This document shows, piece after piece, positions 44,402 to 53,802 of a stretch of DNA of 64,000 nt. Position 1 is the stretch's first letter. Each line of letters opens with the position of its first letter. Below the pieces are notes generated by a model. It was not told the origin of the DNA, searched no databases, and was given only the letters and a program-made list of their open reading frames with translations. Source of the DNA: Chloroflexota bacterium (GTDB lineage: Bacteria; Chloroflexota; UBA6077; JACCZL01); contig JAUJPG010000011.1 in NCBI GenBank assembly GCA_030447245.1, positions 1 to 64,000 on the forward strand. The letters are read 5' to 3'. The position numbers were made by a program, and so were the translations under genes.

Positions 44402-45322
44402 ATGAAGGTCCTCGTCACTGGCGGGGCAGGCTTCATCGGTTCACATGTGGTCGACCAGATGCTGTCGGCGGGCCACGAGGTTTCGGTGGTGGACAACCTT
44501 CGGACCGGCCATCGTGCCAACGTGAGCCCCGACGTTGAACTCCATGACGTCGACATCCGGGACGCCGTCGCGCTTCGGCAGGTGTTCGAAGCGCAACGTC
44601 CGGAGGTCGTCTCGCACCAGGCCGCCCAGGCCAGCGTGCGGCTCTCGATGGAGGATCCGGTCGGTGACGCCGACATCAACGTGATCGGATCCCTCCAAGT
44701 CCTGGAGGCGTGCCGTTACTCCGGGGTGCGTAAGCTAATCTATGCCGGGACCGGCGGTGCAGCCGTCGGCGAGCCGCGCTACACGCCGGTCGACGAAGAC
44801 CATCCCGTCAACCCGCTGAGCCCGTACGGCGCGAACAAGCACGCGGTGGAGCATTACTGCTCCCTCTACCGGGCGAACTGGGGCCTCCAGACAACGATTC
44901 TTCGCTACTCGAACATCTATGGCCCACGTCAAGACCCCCACGGCGAGGCCGGGGTGATCGCCATCTTCGTCGGCCAGATGCTAGCGGGTGGTGACCCGGG
45001 GCCGACCGTCAACGGTACCGGCGAGCAGGAGCGTGACTACGTCTACGTGAGCGACGTCGCCGAGGCGAACGTGCTCGCGCTCGAGCGTGGGGACGGGGGG
45101 ATGTACCACCTCGGCACTGGACTCGGGACGTCGGTCAACGAGTTGTTCGATCGGCTGGCGGGCATGATCGGCTACCGCCGCCCCCGCCAGCACGGCGCGG
45201 CCCTGCCCGGGGAGGTCTACAAGATTGCCCTGTCAGCCGAGCGGGCGAAGCGGGACCTCGGCTGGCAGGCCCGGGTGCCCTTAGAAGCGGGACTGCGCCT
45301 CACGGTGGAGAGCTTTCGATGA
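44402..45322 (+). CDS. NAD-dependent NDP-sugar epimerase/dehydratase
   Basis: 306 residues, extended SDR. TGGAGFIGSHVV binds NAD; YGANK holds the catalytic Tyr/Lys. The serine position is replaced in context AGTGGAAVGEP, where most homologs read (S/A)SSxxVYG. RYSNIYGPRQDP and GTGEQERDYVYVSDVA are typical of GalE-like enzymes. Twenty-one nt after the RmlC-like gene; the pair probably makes a nucleotide sugar for the surface glycan. Confidence 0.88.
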   Translation: MKVLVTGGAGFIGSHVVDQMLSAGHEVSVVDNLRTGHRANVSPDVELHDVDIRDAVALRQVFEAQRPEVVSHQAAQASVRLSMEDPVGDADINVIGSLQVLEACRYSGVRKLIYAGTGGAAVGEPRYTPVDEDHPVNPLSPYGANKHAVEHYCSLYRANWGLQTTILRYSNIYGPRQDPHGEAGVIAIFVGQMLAGGDPGPTVNGTGEQERDYVYVSDVAEANVLALERGDGGMYHLGTGLGTSVNELFDRLAGMIGYRRPRQHGAALPGEVYKIALSAERAKRDLGWQARVPLEAGLRLTVESFR

Positions 45323-45373
45323 GGATCGACGACTGGCCGGAACGCGACGTCGTCGCGTCGGGAGGATGCTCAG

Positions 45374-46495
45374 GTGAGTGAGATGCACACTGTGCGCGCG
45401 GTGCGGGCCACGGCGGTGGCCGTGCCGTTGGCACAACCGACTCGGATCGCGACCCGCGAAGTCTTCGCCCGCGAGTACGTCCTCGTCGAGGTGGAGACCC
45501 ACGATGGGCTCGTGGGCGTGGGGTACACCTACACCGGGACGAGCGGAGCTAGGCTGCTCGCGGCGCTGGTTGATGAGTACTTCGCCCCCAGGCTCGTGGG
45601 CCAACCAGCGCTGGGACCGGAGCGGTTTTGGACTGCTCTCTACCAGGAGCTACTGTTGATCGGCCGCCGGGGATTCGTGCTCCGCGCGCTATCCGCGCTG
45701 GACATTGCGCTCTGGGACCTGCTGGGTCAGGCCGCGGGTCTGCCGCTCTACTGCCTGCTCGGCGGCCACCGCGATAGCGTCCCGGCCTACGCGTCCGGTG
45801 GCTACTACCGTGCCGGTGACCCGCTCCGCGAGGTCGAGCGCGAGCTGGGCCTCTACCGTGACCTGGGCTTCACCGACTTCAAGATCAAGGTCGGAGGCGC
45901 GACGCTCGAGATTGACGTCGAGCGAGTGAGGGTCGCGCGCGAAACGATTGGTCCCCGTGCGCGGCTCGGCCTGGACGCCAACAACGCCTGGAGAACGGCA
46001 CCTGAAGCGCTGCGCTTCGCACGGGCGGTTGAGCGCTACGAGCCGTGGTGGCTCGAGGAGCCGCTCGGGCCGGACGACGTCGAGGGGCACGCCCAGGTAG
46101 CGGCCGTGCTCGACTGGCCGGTGGCGACAGGCGAGATCCACAGCTCCCGCTGGGATTTCCGACAGTTGATCGAGCGGCGCGCCGCCGATATCCTCCAGCC
46201 GGACGCCGCGGTCCTGGGTGGCGTGGGCGAGTGGATGCGGGTGGCCCACGCCGCTGCGACCTTCGACCTCCCGGTCGCGCCACACTGGCACGCGGACCTC
46301 CACGTCCACCTGGCCGCGGCCGTGCCGAATGCGTTGACGGTCGAGTACTTCCTGCTGGAGGAAGACATTTACAACTTCGAGCGATTGCTGGCCGAGCGCC
46401 TTCGTCCTCAGAATGGAGTGATCCCGCTGCCTCAGCGCCCAGGGTTGGGGCTGGTCCTGGACCGTGACGCGCTGTCGCGCTACCGGATCGGCTGA
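45374..46495 (+). CDS. Enolase-superfamily mandelate racemase/muconate lactonising-type enzyme
   Basis: 373 residues with an alpha/beta capping domain and TIM barrel. Catalytic positions are visible: KIKVG (Lys-x-Lys), metal ligands in LGLDANNAW, WLEEPLGPDD and VATGEIHS, and the C-terminal PHWHADLHVH, where the histidine acts as general acid/base. Such enzymes dehydrate or racemise acid sugars or related carboxylates; the substrate cannot be assigned. GTG start with GGAGGA 8 nt upstream. Lies between sugar-nucleotide genes and glpK. Confidence 0.88.
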   Translation: MSEMHTVRAVRATAVAVPLAQPTRIATREVFAREYVLVEVETHDGLVGVGYTYTGTSGARLLAALVDEYFAPRLVGQPALGPERFWTALYQELLLIGRRGFVLRALSALDIALWDLLGQAAGLPLYCLLGGHRDSVPAYASGGYYRAGDPLREVERELGLYRDLGFTDFKIKVGGATLEIDVERVRVARETIGPRARLGLDANNAWRTAPEALRFARAVERYEPWWLEEPLGPDDVEGHAQVAAVLDWPVATGEIHSSRWDFRQLIERRAADILQPDAAVLGGVGEWMRVAHAAATFDLPVAPHWHADLHVHLAAAVPNALTVEYFLLEEDIYNFERLLAERLRPQNGVIPLPQRPGLGLVLDRDALSRYRIG

Positions 46496-46562
46496 CTATT
46501 GGACGCTCCCCACGGCGGAGCCATCCGATTCCGCTGAGCCGCTCGGGACGAGGCGCCAGGTC

Positions 46563-46580
46563 TATACTCGCCGGCGGAGG
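46563..46580 (+). promoter_or_regulatory. -10 box and Shine-Dalgarno of glpK
   Basis: TATACT at 46563-46568 and GGAGG at 46576-46580, 7 nt before the GTG. Transcription would start close to the Shine-Dalgarno. No strong -35 element is visible. Confidence 0.35.
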
Positions 46581-46587
46581 TGGCGGC

Positions 46588-48105
46588 GTGGCGAGTTCGA
46601 ATCAACGATTCGTCCTGGCGATCGATCAGGGGACGACCGGATCGGCAGCGCTAGTGTTCGATGCGCGCGGACTGCCGGTCGCCGCGGCGGACCTCGACAT
46701 TCGCCAGATCTACCCGCGCCCCGGCTGGGTCTCGCATGACCCTGAGGAGATCTACCTGAGCTGCCTGACGGTTGTGCGCCGAGCGCTCGAAGAGGCGCGG
46801 GTGGGCCAGGGCGGGCTGTCGGCGATCGGGATCACCAATCAGCGGGAGACGACGCTCGTCTGGGATCGGGAGACTGGCCAGCCGATCTCGGAGGCGGTAG
46901 TCTGGCAGTGCCGACGCAGCGCCCCGCTCTGTCACGAGTTGATTGCGCGCGGACTCGAGCCTACCGTCCGTGCCCGGACCGGGCTGCTGATCGACGCCTA
47001 CTTCTCGGCCACCAAGATCCGCTGGTTGCTCGACAATGTCGCAGGTGCCCGCGCCAGGGCTGAAGCCGGCGAGTTGGCGTTCGGGACGGTCGACAGTTGG
47101 CTGCTCTGGCGGCTGAGCGGTGGACGAGTCCATGCGACCGATGTGACGAACGCCGCGCGGACGATGCTGTTCAACATCCACGAACAAGCGTGGGACGCCG
47201 ACCTGCTACGGGAGCTGGACATCCCGGCGATGCTGCTCCCTGAGGTGCGGCCGTCGAGCGGGCTCTTCTGCGAGCTCTCGGACGAGGCTCGCACAGCGAT
47301 CGGCGGTGTCGACGCCCCGATCACTGGCGTGGCGGGCGATCAGCACGCCGCGCTGTTCGGCCAGGCCTGCTTCCGTCCGGGTATGGTCAAGAACACGTAC
47401 GGCACCGGCTCGTTCCTGCTGCTCAACACTGGCCCGCGGGCAGTCAGCTCCGAGCGGGGGTTGCTTACGACCGTCGCCTGGGGGTTGGACGGCGGCGTGG
47501 AATACGCGCTGGAAGGGAGCGTCTTCGTCACCGGCGCCGCGGTTCAGTGGCTGCGGGACGGGCTCGGGATCATTGCGAGTGCTGACCACACCGAGGCGAT
47601 GGCCGAGAGGGTCAGCGACACTGGCGGTGTCTACTTCGTGCCGGCATTCGCTGGGCTGGGGGCGCCGCACTGGGACATGCACGCCCGCGGCACGATCGTC
47701 GGGCTGACCGGTGGGACCAGGCGCGAGCACCTGGCGCGGGCCACGCTCGAAGCCATCGCGTACCAGACGGTCGACGTCGTCCAGATGATGCGTCAAGAGG
47801 CCGGCACCGACGTCCCGGTCCTGCGGGTCGACGGCGGGGGGAGCGCGAACGGGTTTCTGATGCAGTTCCAGGCCGACGTGCTGAACATCCCGATCGAGGT
47901 TGCCGAGGTCCAGGAGACAACGGCCCGCGGCGCCGCCTACCTGGCGGGGCTGGGCGTCGGCTTCTGGGACAGCCGCGACGCGCTCACCCAACAGTGGCGC
48001 CCGGCGCGTCGGTTCTTGCCCGAGATGCCAGCACGTCGGCGGGACGAGCTGCTTGGAAACTGGCATCGCGCGGTGGAATGCGCGCGGGGCTGGGCACCGG
48101 CCTGA
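46588..48105 (+). CDS. glpK: Glycerol kinase
   Basis: 505 residues, the usual length. FGGY-family motifs throughout: FVLAIDQGTTGSAALVFD at the N terminus, GITNQRETTLVWDRETG, GTVDSWLLWRLSGG, MLFNIHEQAWD, GVAGDQHAALFGQACF and LRVDGGGSANGFLMQFQAD. Phosphorylates glycerol to sn-glycerol-3-phosphate in the cytoplasm. No glpF or glpD is next to it. GTG start with a well-spaced GGAGG. Confidence 0.96.
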   Translation: MASSNQRFVLAIDQGTTGSAALVFDARGLPVAAADLDIRQIYPRPGWVSHDPEEIYLSCLTVVRRALEEARVGQGGLSAIGITNQRETTLVWDRETGQPISEAVVWQCRRSAPLCHELIARGLEPTVRARTGLLIDAYFSATKIRWLLDNVAGARARAEAGELAFGTVDSWLLWRLSGGRVHATDVTNAARTMLFNIHEQAWDADLLRELDIPAMLLPEVRPSSGLFCELSDEARTAIGGVDAPITGVAGDQHAALFGQACFRPGMVKNTYGTGSFLLLNTGPRAVSSERGLLTTVAWGLDGGVEYALEGSVFVTGAAVQWLRDGLGIIASADHTEAMAERVSDTGGVYFVPAFAGLGAPHWDMHARGTIVGLTGGTRREHLARATLEAIAYQTVDVVQMMRQEAGTDVPVLRVDGGGSANGFLMQFQADVLNIPIEVAEVQETTARGAAYLAGLGVGFWDSRDALTQQWRPARRFLPEMPARRRDELLGNWHRAVECARGWAPA

Positions 48106-48139
48106 AGTGCGATTTTCCCAGCGGCGACCCTGGTCCACT

Positions 48140-48343
48140 ATGTCGGTGATCCTGGTGCCGACGCTGCTGGGGCTGATCGCGGCCGCCGCGATCGTGCTTG
48201 TCTTCGTGGGGTTGGGCCAAGTGATTGGTCGCGACCGCGGAATCCCCTGGGTCTGTGACGACACTCGCTATGTCGACACGGTGCCGGTTGGTCGTGGTGT
48301 CGTTGGCCCCGCCGTGAGCGCGCCGCCCGGCTGCGGGCGCTAG
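48140..48343 (+). CDS. Small membrane protein of unknown function
   Basis: 67 residues from ATG 48140: a 25-residue hydrophobic segment (ILVPTLLGLIAAAAIVLVFV) and a short polar tail with two cysteines. No clear Shine-Dalgarno. It fills the gap between glpK and the O-antigen ligase gene, which starts 7 nt after its stop. Plausible but not certain. Confidence 0.45.
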   Translation: MSVILVPTLLGLIAAAAIVLVFVGLGQVIGRDRGIPWVCDDTRYVDTVPVGRGVVGPAVSAPPGCGR

Positions 48344-48350
48344 GAGGCCT

Positions 48351-50768
48351 GTGTCGACGCTGGCGCGCCACGTGGCAGAATCGCCACGGGCAGGCCAGGG
48401 ATCAGGCGGACGCCACCGGGGCGCCGAGGCGGTGTGCCTGCTGGCGGGTGTGCTGACGCCGTTGGCGTTCCACACGCTGGGCACGCTCGGTTTCGAGGCG
48501 GCCAAGGCTACGCTGATCTGGCTGCTTGCACTCGTGCTCGTCCTGGGATGGGCAGCTGGCCGCGCCGGCAATCGACGCTGGCCGATCGGCAGCGGCGACC
48601 TTGGCCGGGTCACCGGGCTACCGCGTCTTGCCGCCTTCGCCGTGGCTGGCTACATGGGCGCGCTGCTGGTCGCGGCAGGGTTCTCGATCGCGCCCGGGGC
48701 GAGCATCTGGGGTTCGTACGATCGGCTCCAGGGGTTGCTGACGACCCTGGCCTGGATTGCGCTCGGCGTCGCCGCGGCTGTCGCGGGGCGGGTCGGCGAG
48801 CGCCGCTGGCTGATGGTCAGGGTCTGGCTCGTGACCAGCCTACCGATCTGTCTGTATGGGCTTGCGCAGCGGTTTCGCCTCGATCCGATCGACTGGCTGA
48901 ATCAACCGATCGGGGTGACGAGTACGCTCGGCTCGTCTACCGCGCTCGGGACCTATCTGGCCATGCTGCTCCCGCTCACCCTTGTCCTGGCGGTCGACAG
49001 CGCAGAGGGACTGCTCGACCCGCGCGGCGTGCGGCGAGGGAGGCCAGGTTCGGGATGCCTACGCCGCGTCCCCTACACCGGCTGGGTCACGCTGGCGGCG
49101 CTTCACGTCGTCGTGCTGTTGCTGACGGAGGTGCGTGGTGCGGCCGTCGGCGCCCTGATGGGTATCGGGCTAGCCGTGGTAGCGATCGGCTGGCAGCGCT
49201 TCGGCCGCGACGCGACGCCCGTCATTCTGGTCGGCGCAGGCGTCCTCGTGGGCGGGATCGCAGCGCACGGTGCATGGGTCGAGCAGCGCGCCGGTGGTCT
49301 GGAAGAGAGCTCGGTCCGCCAGAGGCTGCTAATCTGGGGTGCAACGCTGGAGACGGTCGCGTCGGGCGGCTGGCGCGGGCTGGTCGGGTTTGGGTCAGAG
49401 ACACAGGCGCTGGCCTTGGAGGCGCGCTTCCCGGCGGCGCTGGCAGCACGCTACCCGGACGCGAGATTCGACCGCGCCCACAACCTGGTGCTCGACGCGC
49501 TGCTGACGACCGGCCTGCTCGGTCTCGCCGCGTCCGCCGTCCTGATCTGGGCACTCGGGCGGTGCGGGCTGTCCGCGCTCAAGCTGTCTGGCCGGGACGG
49601 GCTGCTGGCCGCTGGCCTCGTCGGTGCGCTCGGGGCCAATCTGACGGCCGGGCTGTACGCCTTCGATTCCATCGCCACCGGCGCGCTCTTCTGGCTGCTG
49701 GCGGGTCTGCTCGTCGCACCGCTATGTCCGGCTTCGATGCCCGAGCCCGCGGCGCGTGCCGCGTCCGCCCGCACTGCGCGGCCCGACCGATGCGGCCCCC
49801 TGACGGTGCCGAGTGCGCGGTTGCGCGCAACCTCCACCCTGGCGGCGTTCGCCATCGGAGCAACGGCAGTTCCGACGATGGTCGGGCCGTTGATAGCCGA
49901 CCTGTACTACACTCGTGGGCTCGCCTTGCGCGCTGGTGAGGCGCCGGCACAGAGCATCACGGAGCTCCTGAACGCAACGGGCTGGGCGCCGAACCAGGAC
50001 GTCTACTACCTCGCCCTGGGCCGCGCCTACCAGGAAGTGGCATCCACGACGGCGGCGCGGGAGTCCCCGGTGCCCGCCACCTTCGACGACCTGGCAGCTT
50101 TTACGCCGACCGGGCGCGACGGGCTGTTCGCTGCCGCGCGACTGGCGCTGGAGCGCGGAGTTGACGTCAACCCCCGCGACCCGTACAGCTACCTTCACCT
50201 GGCACGCTTCTGGGCTCTCTGGGGCGATGTCGACCGCGGCTCGAATGAGCGCATGGCCCGGCTCGGGCGGGCGGCGGATGCCTACGACACGGCCATCGCC
50301 TTGAGTCCGAACCGGGCGACGTTCTACGACGAGGCTGGACTGGCCTACTTACAGTTGGGGCACGCCGACGACGCTGAGCGTCGCTATCAGGAAGCTGAGG
50401 TGCGCGATGCTCCCTCCGCCGAGCGGCTTGCGCGTCTTGGCGACGCGGCGCAGCTGCGCGGTGACGCGGCCGCGGCGAGCGCACGTTACGCCGCCGCGCT
50501 CGCACTGAACCCGCGCTCGGCCCCGGCCGAGCGCGGCCTGGCCCAACTGGCTCGCGAGCGCGGCGATCTCCAGGAGGCGCTGGAGCACGCCGAGCGCGCG
50601 GCCCGCTTCCAGATGCGTGAATGGACCTATCGACGTGACCTGGCATTGATCCACCAGGAGCTCGGTCAGGCGCAGCAGGGACTCGAGGAGGCGCGGGCGG
50701 CGCGGCGCCTGGCACCGGCCTGGGAATGGAACGCCCTGAGGATGTTGATCGAGTCACTCCGCACTTAG
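48351..50768 (+). CDS. O-antigen ligase/polymerase with C-terminal TPR domain
   Basis: 805 residues. About 10-12 hydrophobic segments (residues 25-460) with the Wzy_C/WaaL-type periplasmic loop (LTEVRGAAVGALMGIG, then RQRLLIWGATLETV, GFGSETQAL and HNLVLDALLTTGLLGL). The C-terminal 300 residues carry TPR repeats (LSPNRATFYDEAGLAYLQLG, LNPRSAPAERGLAQLARERG). Such proteins attach or polymerise lipid-linked glycans; the TPR part probably scaffolds partners. It could supply the polymerase or ligase function absent from the main island. Confidence 0.88.
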   Translation: MSTLARHVAESPRAGQGSGGRHRGAEAVCLLAGVLTPLAFHTLGTLGFEAAKATLIWLLALVLVLGWAAGRAGNRRWPIGSGDLGRVTGLPRLAAFAVAGYMGALLVAAGFSIAPGASIWGSYDRLQGLLTTLAWIALGVAAAVAGRVGERRWLMVRVWLVTSLPICLYGLAQRFRLDPIDWLNQPIGVTSTLGSSTALGTYLAMLLPLTLVLAVDSAEGLLDPRGVRRGRPGSGCLRRVPYTGWVTLAALHVVVLLLTEVRGAAVGALMGIGLAVVAIGWQRFGRDATPVILVGAGVLVGGIAAHGAWVEQRAGGLEESSVRQRLLIWGATLETVASGGWRGLVGFGSETQALALEARFPAALAARYPDARFDRAHNLVLDALLTTGLLGLAASAVLIWALGRCGLSALKLSGRDGLLAAGLVGALGANLTAGLYAFDSIATGALFWLLAGLLVAPLCPASMPEPAARAASARTARPDRCGPLTVPSARLRATSTLAAFAIGATAVPTMVGPLIADLYYTRGLALRAGEAPAQSITELLNATGWAPNQDVYYLALGRAYQEVASTTAARESPVPATFDDLAAFTPTGRDGLFAAARLALERGVDVNPRDPYSYLHLARFWALWGDVDRGSNERMARLGRAADAYDTAIALSPNRATFYDEAGLAYLQLGHADDAERRYQEAEVRDAPSAERLARLGDAAQLRGDAAAASARYAAALALNPRSAPAERGLAQLARERGDLQEALEHAERAARFQMREWTYRRDLALIHQELGQAQQGLEEARAARRLAPAWEWNALRMLIESLRT

Positions 50769-50840
50769 GGCCGGCCCCGGGGGAAACACAGAGGTCACCG
50801 GCCGCGCCCAACGCGTGCGCCAGTGGCCGCGCCTGGCCGG

Positions 50841-50846
50841 TACAAT
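50841..50846 (+). promoter_or_regulatory. -10 box giving a leaderless transcript
   Basis: TACAAT ends 6 nt before the ATG at 50853, so transcription is expected to begin at the start codon. No -35 match and no Shine-Dalgarno. Confidence 0.4.
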
Positions 50847-50852
50847 GGCGCC

Positions 50853-51713
50853 ATGCCGACGCGGGACGCCCCCCATCGAATCCTGATTGGTCGGGTGCCC
50901 TACGACCGGGCGCCGGCGGCGCGGGCGCCGGTCGTCCCCGAGCCGCTCGGGGACGACGCCGAAGGGCGACCGGTCTACGTCGAGGCAGGTCGGGCCAACT
51001 CGCGCAAGCTCGTGTTCCTGCCGATCGGTGAGGCGCCGCTCGTCGGCTACGTTCGAGCAGACCCGCCGGAGGGTCTGTCGTTGGCCGATGTCGTGCACGC
51101 CGCGTTCGACGAGCCTTTGCCTCGGCCAGACGCGCTCTGCATGTTAGGCGTGCTTGCAGCCAAGCATGTGGTGCTTGTCGACGGCACCCGCCTTGGCGGT
51201 CCGCGCGAGATCCTCACCGCCGCGGTCGCCGGTGTGGCCCTGGAGCCGGCCGGCTTCGGCGCACAGGCCGCGCGGGTTCCAGATTGGGCGCTGCTCGAAG
51301 CGGCCCGCCCGCGCTGGGACGCGCTGGCGGCCCGACTGCTCGCGGTGCGGTGGTTGCGTGAGCTGGCCGACCCCGAGTTCGGCTTCGTCCGCGCGATTGC
51401 CCCGGGCGCGCTGACCCTGAACCGGACGACGCGCGATCCCGTGGACGTCGACCAGCTGCTCGTCGTCCGCTCGCAGGACTGCAGCCACGACGACCTGGTC
51501 GTTCGCGTGTCCGAGGTGGGCGTCCGCGTCGTCCAAGCTGTCCAGGCGGACCTCGGACGAGAGTTCTGCCTGGCGCATGGCGATTCGGTCGAGTTCCTGC
51601 CGGTGGCCAAGACCGCGGGCGCTGGCGCGTCACCTCCGGCCAAACCTGCAGCGGCGGCGGATTCAGGGGCCGACCCCGCGCTCGGAGGGTCAGCGGACTC
51701 GCCATGGCCGTGA
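50853..51713 (+). CDS. Protein of unknown function
   Basis: 286 residues, not recognised. Soluble, no signal peptide. HRILIGRVPYDRAP opens it; residues 55-145 alternate strands and turns (KLVFLPIGEAPLVGYV, LSLADVVHAAFDEP, KHVVLVDGTRLGG); the C terminus is an Ala/Gly/Pro-rich tail. ATG at 50853 is chosen because the -10 box is just upstream. Overlaps the DUF2079 gene by 10 nt, so the two probably function together. Confidence 0.65.
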   Translation: MPTRDAPHRILIGRVPYDRAPAARAPVVPEPLGDDAEGRPVYVEAGRANSRKLVFLPIGEAPLVGYVRADPPEGLSLADVVHAAFDEPLPRPDALCMLGVLAAKHVVLVDGTRLGGPREILTAAVAGVALEPAGFGAQAARVPDWALLEAARPRWDALAARLLAVRWLRELADPEFGFVRAIAPGALTLNRTTRDPVDVDQLLVVRSQDCSHDDLVVRVSEVGVRVVQAVQADLGREFCLAHGDSVEFLPVAKTAGAGASPPAKPAAAADSGADPALGGSADSPWP

Positions 51714-53545
51714 TCGAGACCACCGCCCGCCCGACCGGCGGGGCGGAGCCGGGTCCGCCCGCGGCTTCTCCTTCTCGGGACGTGCCGAGGCGTTGGGCGG
51801 GGCTCAGTCACGCTCCGGCCGTGGCCATCGGGCTGCTCTGGTTCGTGACGGCGTCCTGGATCGCGGTTGCAGAACACCAGACGTACAACAGCACCTCCCG
51901 TGACCTGGGCGTCTACCTCCAGGTGCTCTGGAACGATGCCCACGGTCGTCCGTTCGGGACGACGCTCCTCGAATCGAACCGTGTCCACCTGGCGGAGCAC
52001 GTCGCGCTGCTGCTGCCGGCGCTCGCGCCGGCCTACGCGTGGGTGTCGGACCCGCGCTGGCTGTTGATCTTGCAGCAAGCATCGCTCGCGCTCTCGGCCG
52101 CGCCAGTGTATTTGCTCGCGCGACGTCTCCTTGGCGTTGGATGGCTGCCCACGCTGGTGCTGGCCGCCTTCTACGCGACCCCGACGCTGGCCGAGATCGG
52201 CCTGGACGCGTTCTACCCGGTCACGTTCACCGGGTTGCCGATCGCCTGGGCCGCCTACTCGTTGCTCACCGACCGGCCGCGACAAGCCACAGCGTCTGCG
52301 CTGCTCGCCGTCCTCATCGAGGAGGAGGCCGGCCTGATGCTGATAGGCCTCGGAATGTTCGCACTCTCGCGTGCGGGCACGCGACGTTGGGGTACGGCCA
52401 TGCTTGCTCTCGGCCTCGGCTGGCTGCTCGCGCTGGCGTTGCTGGTGATGCCGCCGTTCCACGATCCGTCGACGGTGCCGGCGGCGGAGAATCGGACCGT
52501 CGGCCACTTCGACACGCTGCGCTCGGACCCGGCTGGGACGCTCGCGACCGTGTGGCATGAGCGGGTCGGTCCGGCTGCCCGCTGGTGGCTGCTGCCCACC
52601 GGAGGGCTGGCCCTGCTCGCACCGGAGGTGCTGCTGATCGACGCCCCGCACGCCGCGACGCTCCTGCTCGCCGATAAGGAGGGCCGGTTCCGACGCCACT
52701 GGGCCGCGCCAATGCTGCCGGTACTCTGGCTTGCGACCGTCGTCGGCCTGGCCCGCCTGCGCCGTCCCGGCCTCCGAGCGGCCGGGCTGGCGTTGCTGGT
52801 CGTGGGCGCTGGCGTCAGTTATTGGTTCGACAGCGGGCTGCCCGGAGGGCGGAACTGGGAGCCTCAGGACGTCGCCTGGAGCGGACGCGCCGAGCAGCTC
52901 GACTACCTGGTTCAGCAGGTGCCGCCGGGCGCATCAGTTGCCGGAAGTCGCCGAGCGCTTGGCCACCTGGCGGACCGCCCCGAGCTGTACGTGTTCCCAC
53001 CGAGCTACGCCGGGCGTCTCTGGCCACCGGAGCGTCGCCCTCAGGTCTACATTCTCGACCTCACCAACGACGGCACCCGAGACGCGCTAGTCAGTCGCCA
53101 GAGCCCCCTCCGCGCCGCCCGCCCCTACGCGATCCACCTGGCCGGGCCTGACGCCATGCTGCTCACTGAGCGTGCCCCGAGCCCGACCACGGTGGTGGGC
53201 CACGAGGTAGGCGGCCTCCGCCTCGTCGGCTACGACGCACGCCGCGACAGTTCCGTGCTCGAGCTGACCCTTCACTGGCTCGCCCCGAGCCGCCCCGCCC
53301 GCCCACTCACGCGGGTCGTCCGTCAGCTCGATGGCTCGGGCGTGGTGATCGCCGAGCAGCGCGGGACGGCGCTGGACGAGCTGTGGCCGACTCAGGAGTG
53401 GGCCGGCGGCCAGCTGATGCTGGACCGCGTACGCCTGCCCAGGTCTGACAGGTCGATGCCATTGGAGGTCGGCTGGGCCACTCCTGATGGGCTGTTCGAC
53501 GCTGTCCGTCTGGCCGTCGACGAGAATGCACGCCCGTCCAGGTAG
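51704..53545 (+). CDS. DUF2079 family membrane protein
   Basis: 613 residues. Multi-pass N-terminal half with the DUF2079 hallmark DLGVYLQVLWNDAHGRPF, HLAEHVALLLPALAPAYAW and DPRWLLILQQASLAL; a cytosol- or periplasm-facing C-terminal domain follows. The fold resembles GT-C glycosyltransferases, but the activity is uncharacterised. Overlaps the preceding unknown gene by 10 nt. A probable terminator hairpin lies about 210 nt downstream. Confidence 0.85.
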   Translation: MAVIETTARPTGGAEPGPPAASPSRDVPRRWAGLSHAPAVAIGLLWFVTASWIAVAEHQTYNSTSRDLGVYLQVLWNDAHGRPFGTTLLESNRVHLAEHVALLLPALAPAYAWVSDPRWLLILQQASLALSAAPVYLLARRLLGVGWLPTLVLAAFYATPTLAEIGLDAFYPVTFTGLPIAWAAYSLLTDRPRQATASALLAVLIEEEAGLMLIGLGMFALSRAGTRRWGTAMLALGLGWLLALALLVMPPFHDPSTVPAAENRTVGHFDTLRSDPAGTLATVWHERVGPAARWWLLPTGGLALLAPEVLLIDAPHAATLLLADKEGRFRRHWAAPMLPVLWLATVVGLARLRRPGLRAAGLALLVVGAGVSYWFDSGLPGGRNWEPQDVAWSGRAEQLDYLVQQVPPGASVAGSRRALGHLADRPELYVFPPSYAGRLWPPERRPQVYILDLTNDGTRDALVSRQSPLRAARPYAIHLAGPDAMLLTERAPSPTTVVGHEVGGLRLVGYDARRDSSVLELTLHWLAPSRPARPLTRVVRQLDGSGVVIAEQRGTALDELWPTQEWAGGQLMLDRVRLPRSDRSMPLEVGWATPDGLFDAVRLAVDENARPSR

Positions 53546-53712
53546 CGATCCTGTATGTCGTGGAGGACCGCGGTCCCGCATTGTTGAACTGTCCCTCGGC
53601 GGTGTTGGTCGTGGCGGAGCAAGTACCCTCTGACCTCCGCGGCGCGCACAGGTGTTTACTGGTGCGTGTCATGCAGAACATCCTGGCTCACGAATGGTAG
53701 TGATGGCTCGCG

Positions 53713-53742
53713 TTGCCGTGTTCTCTGGCGTCCCGCTACACT
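53713..53742 (+). promoter_or_regulatory. Promoter for the M16 peptidase gene
   Basis: TTGCCG (53713-53718), an 18-nt spacer and TACACT (53737-53742). Predicted start about 53749, just before a GC-rich hairpin. Confidence 0.45.
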
Positions 53743-53752
53743 CGACGTAACG

Positions 53753-53778
53753 CGGCCCGCGGATGCGGGCCGTTTCTT
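53753..53778 (+). terminator. Intrinsic terminator or leader hairpin
   Basis: A perfect 8-bp stem CGGCCCGC/GCGGGCCG with a GGAT loop (53753-53772) followed by TTTCTT. It could end the DUF2079 transcript, or act as an attenuator, as it lies directly downstream of the M16 promoter. Confidence 0.6.
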
Positions 53779-53802
53779 GTGGGGGAGGTGGCGACGGCCA
53801 GC

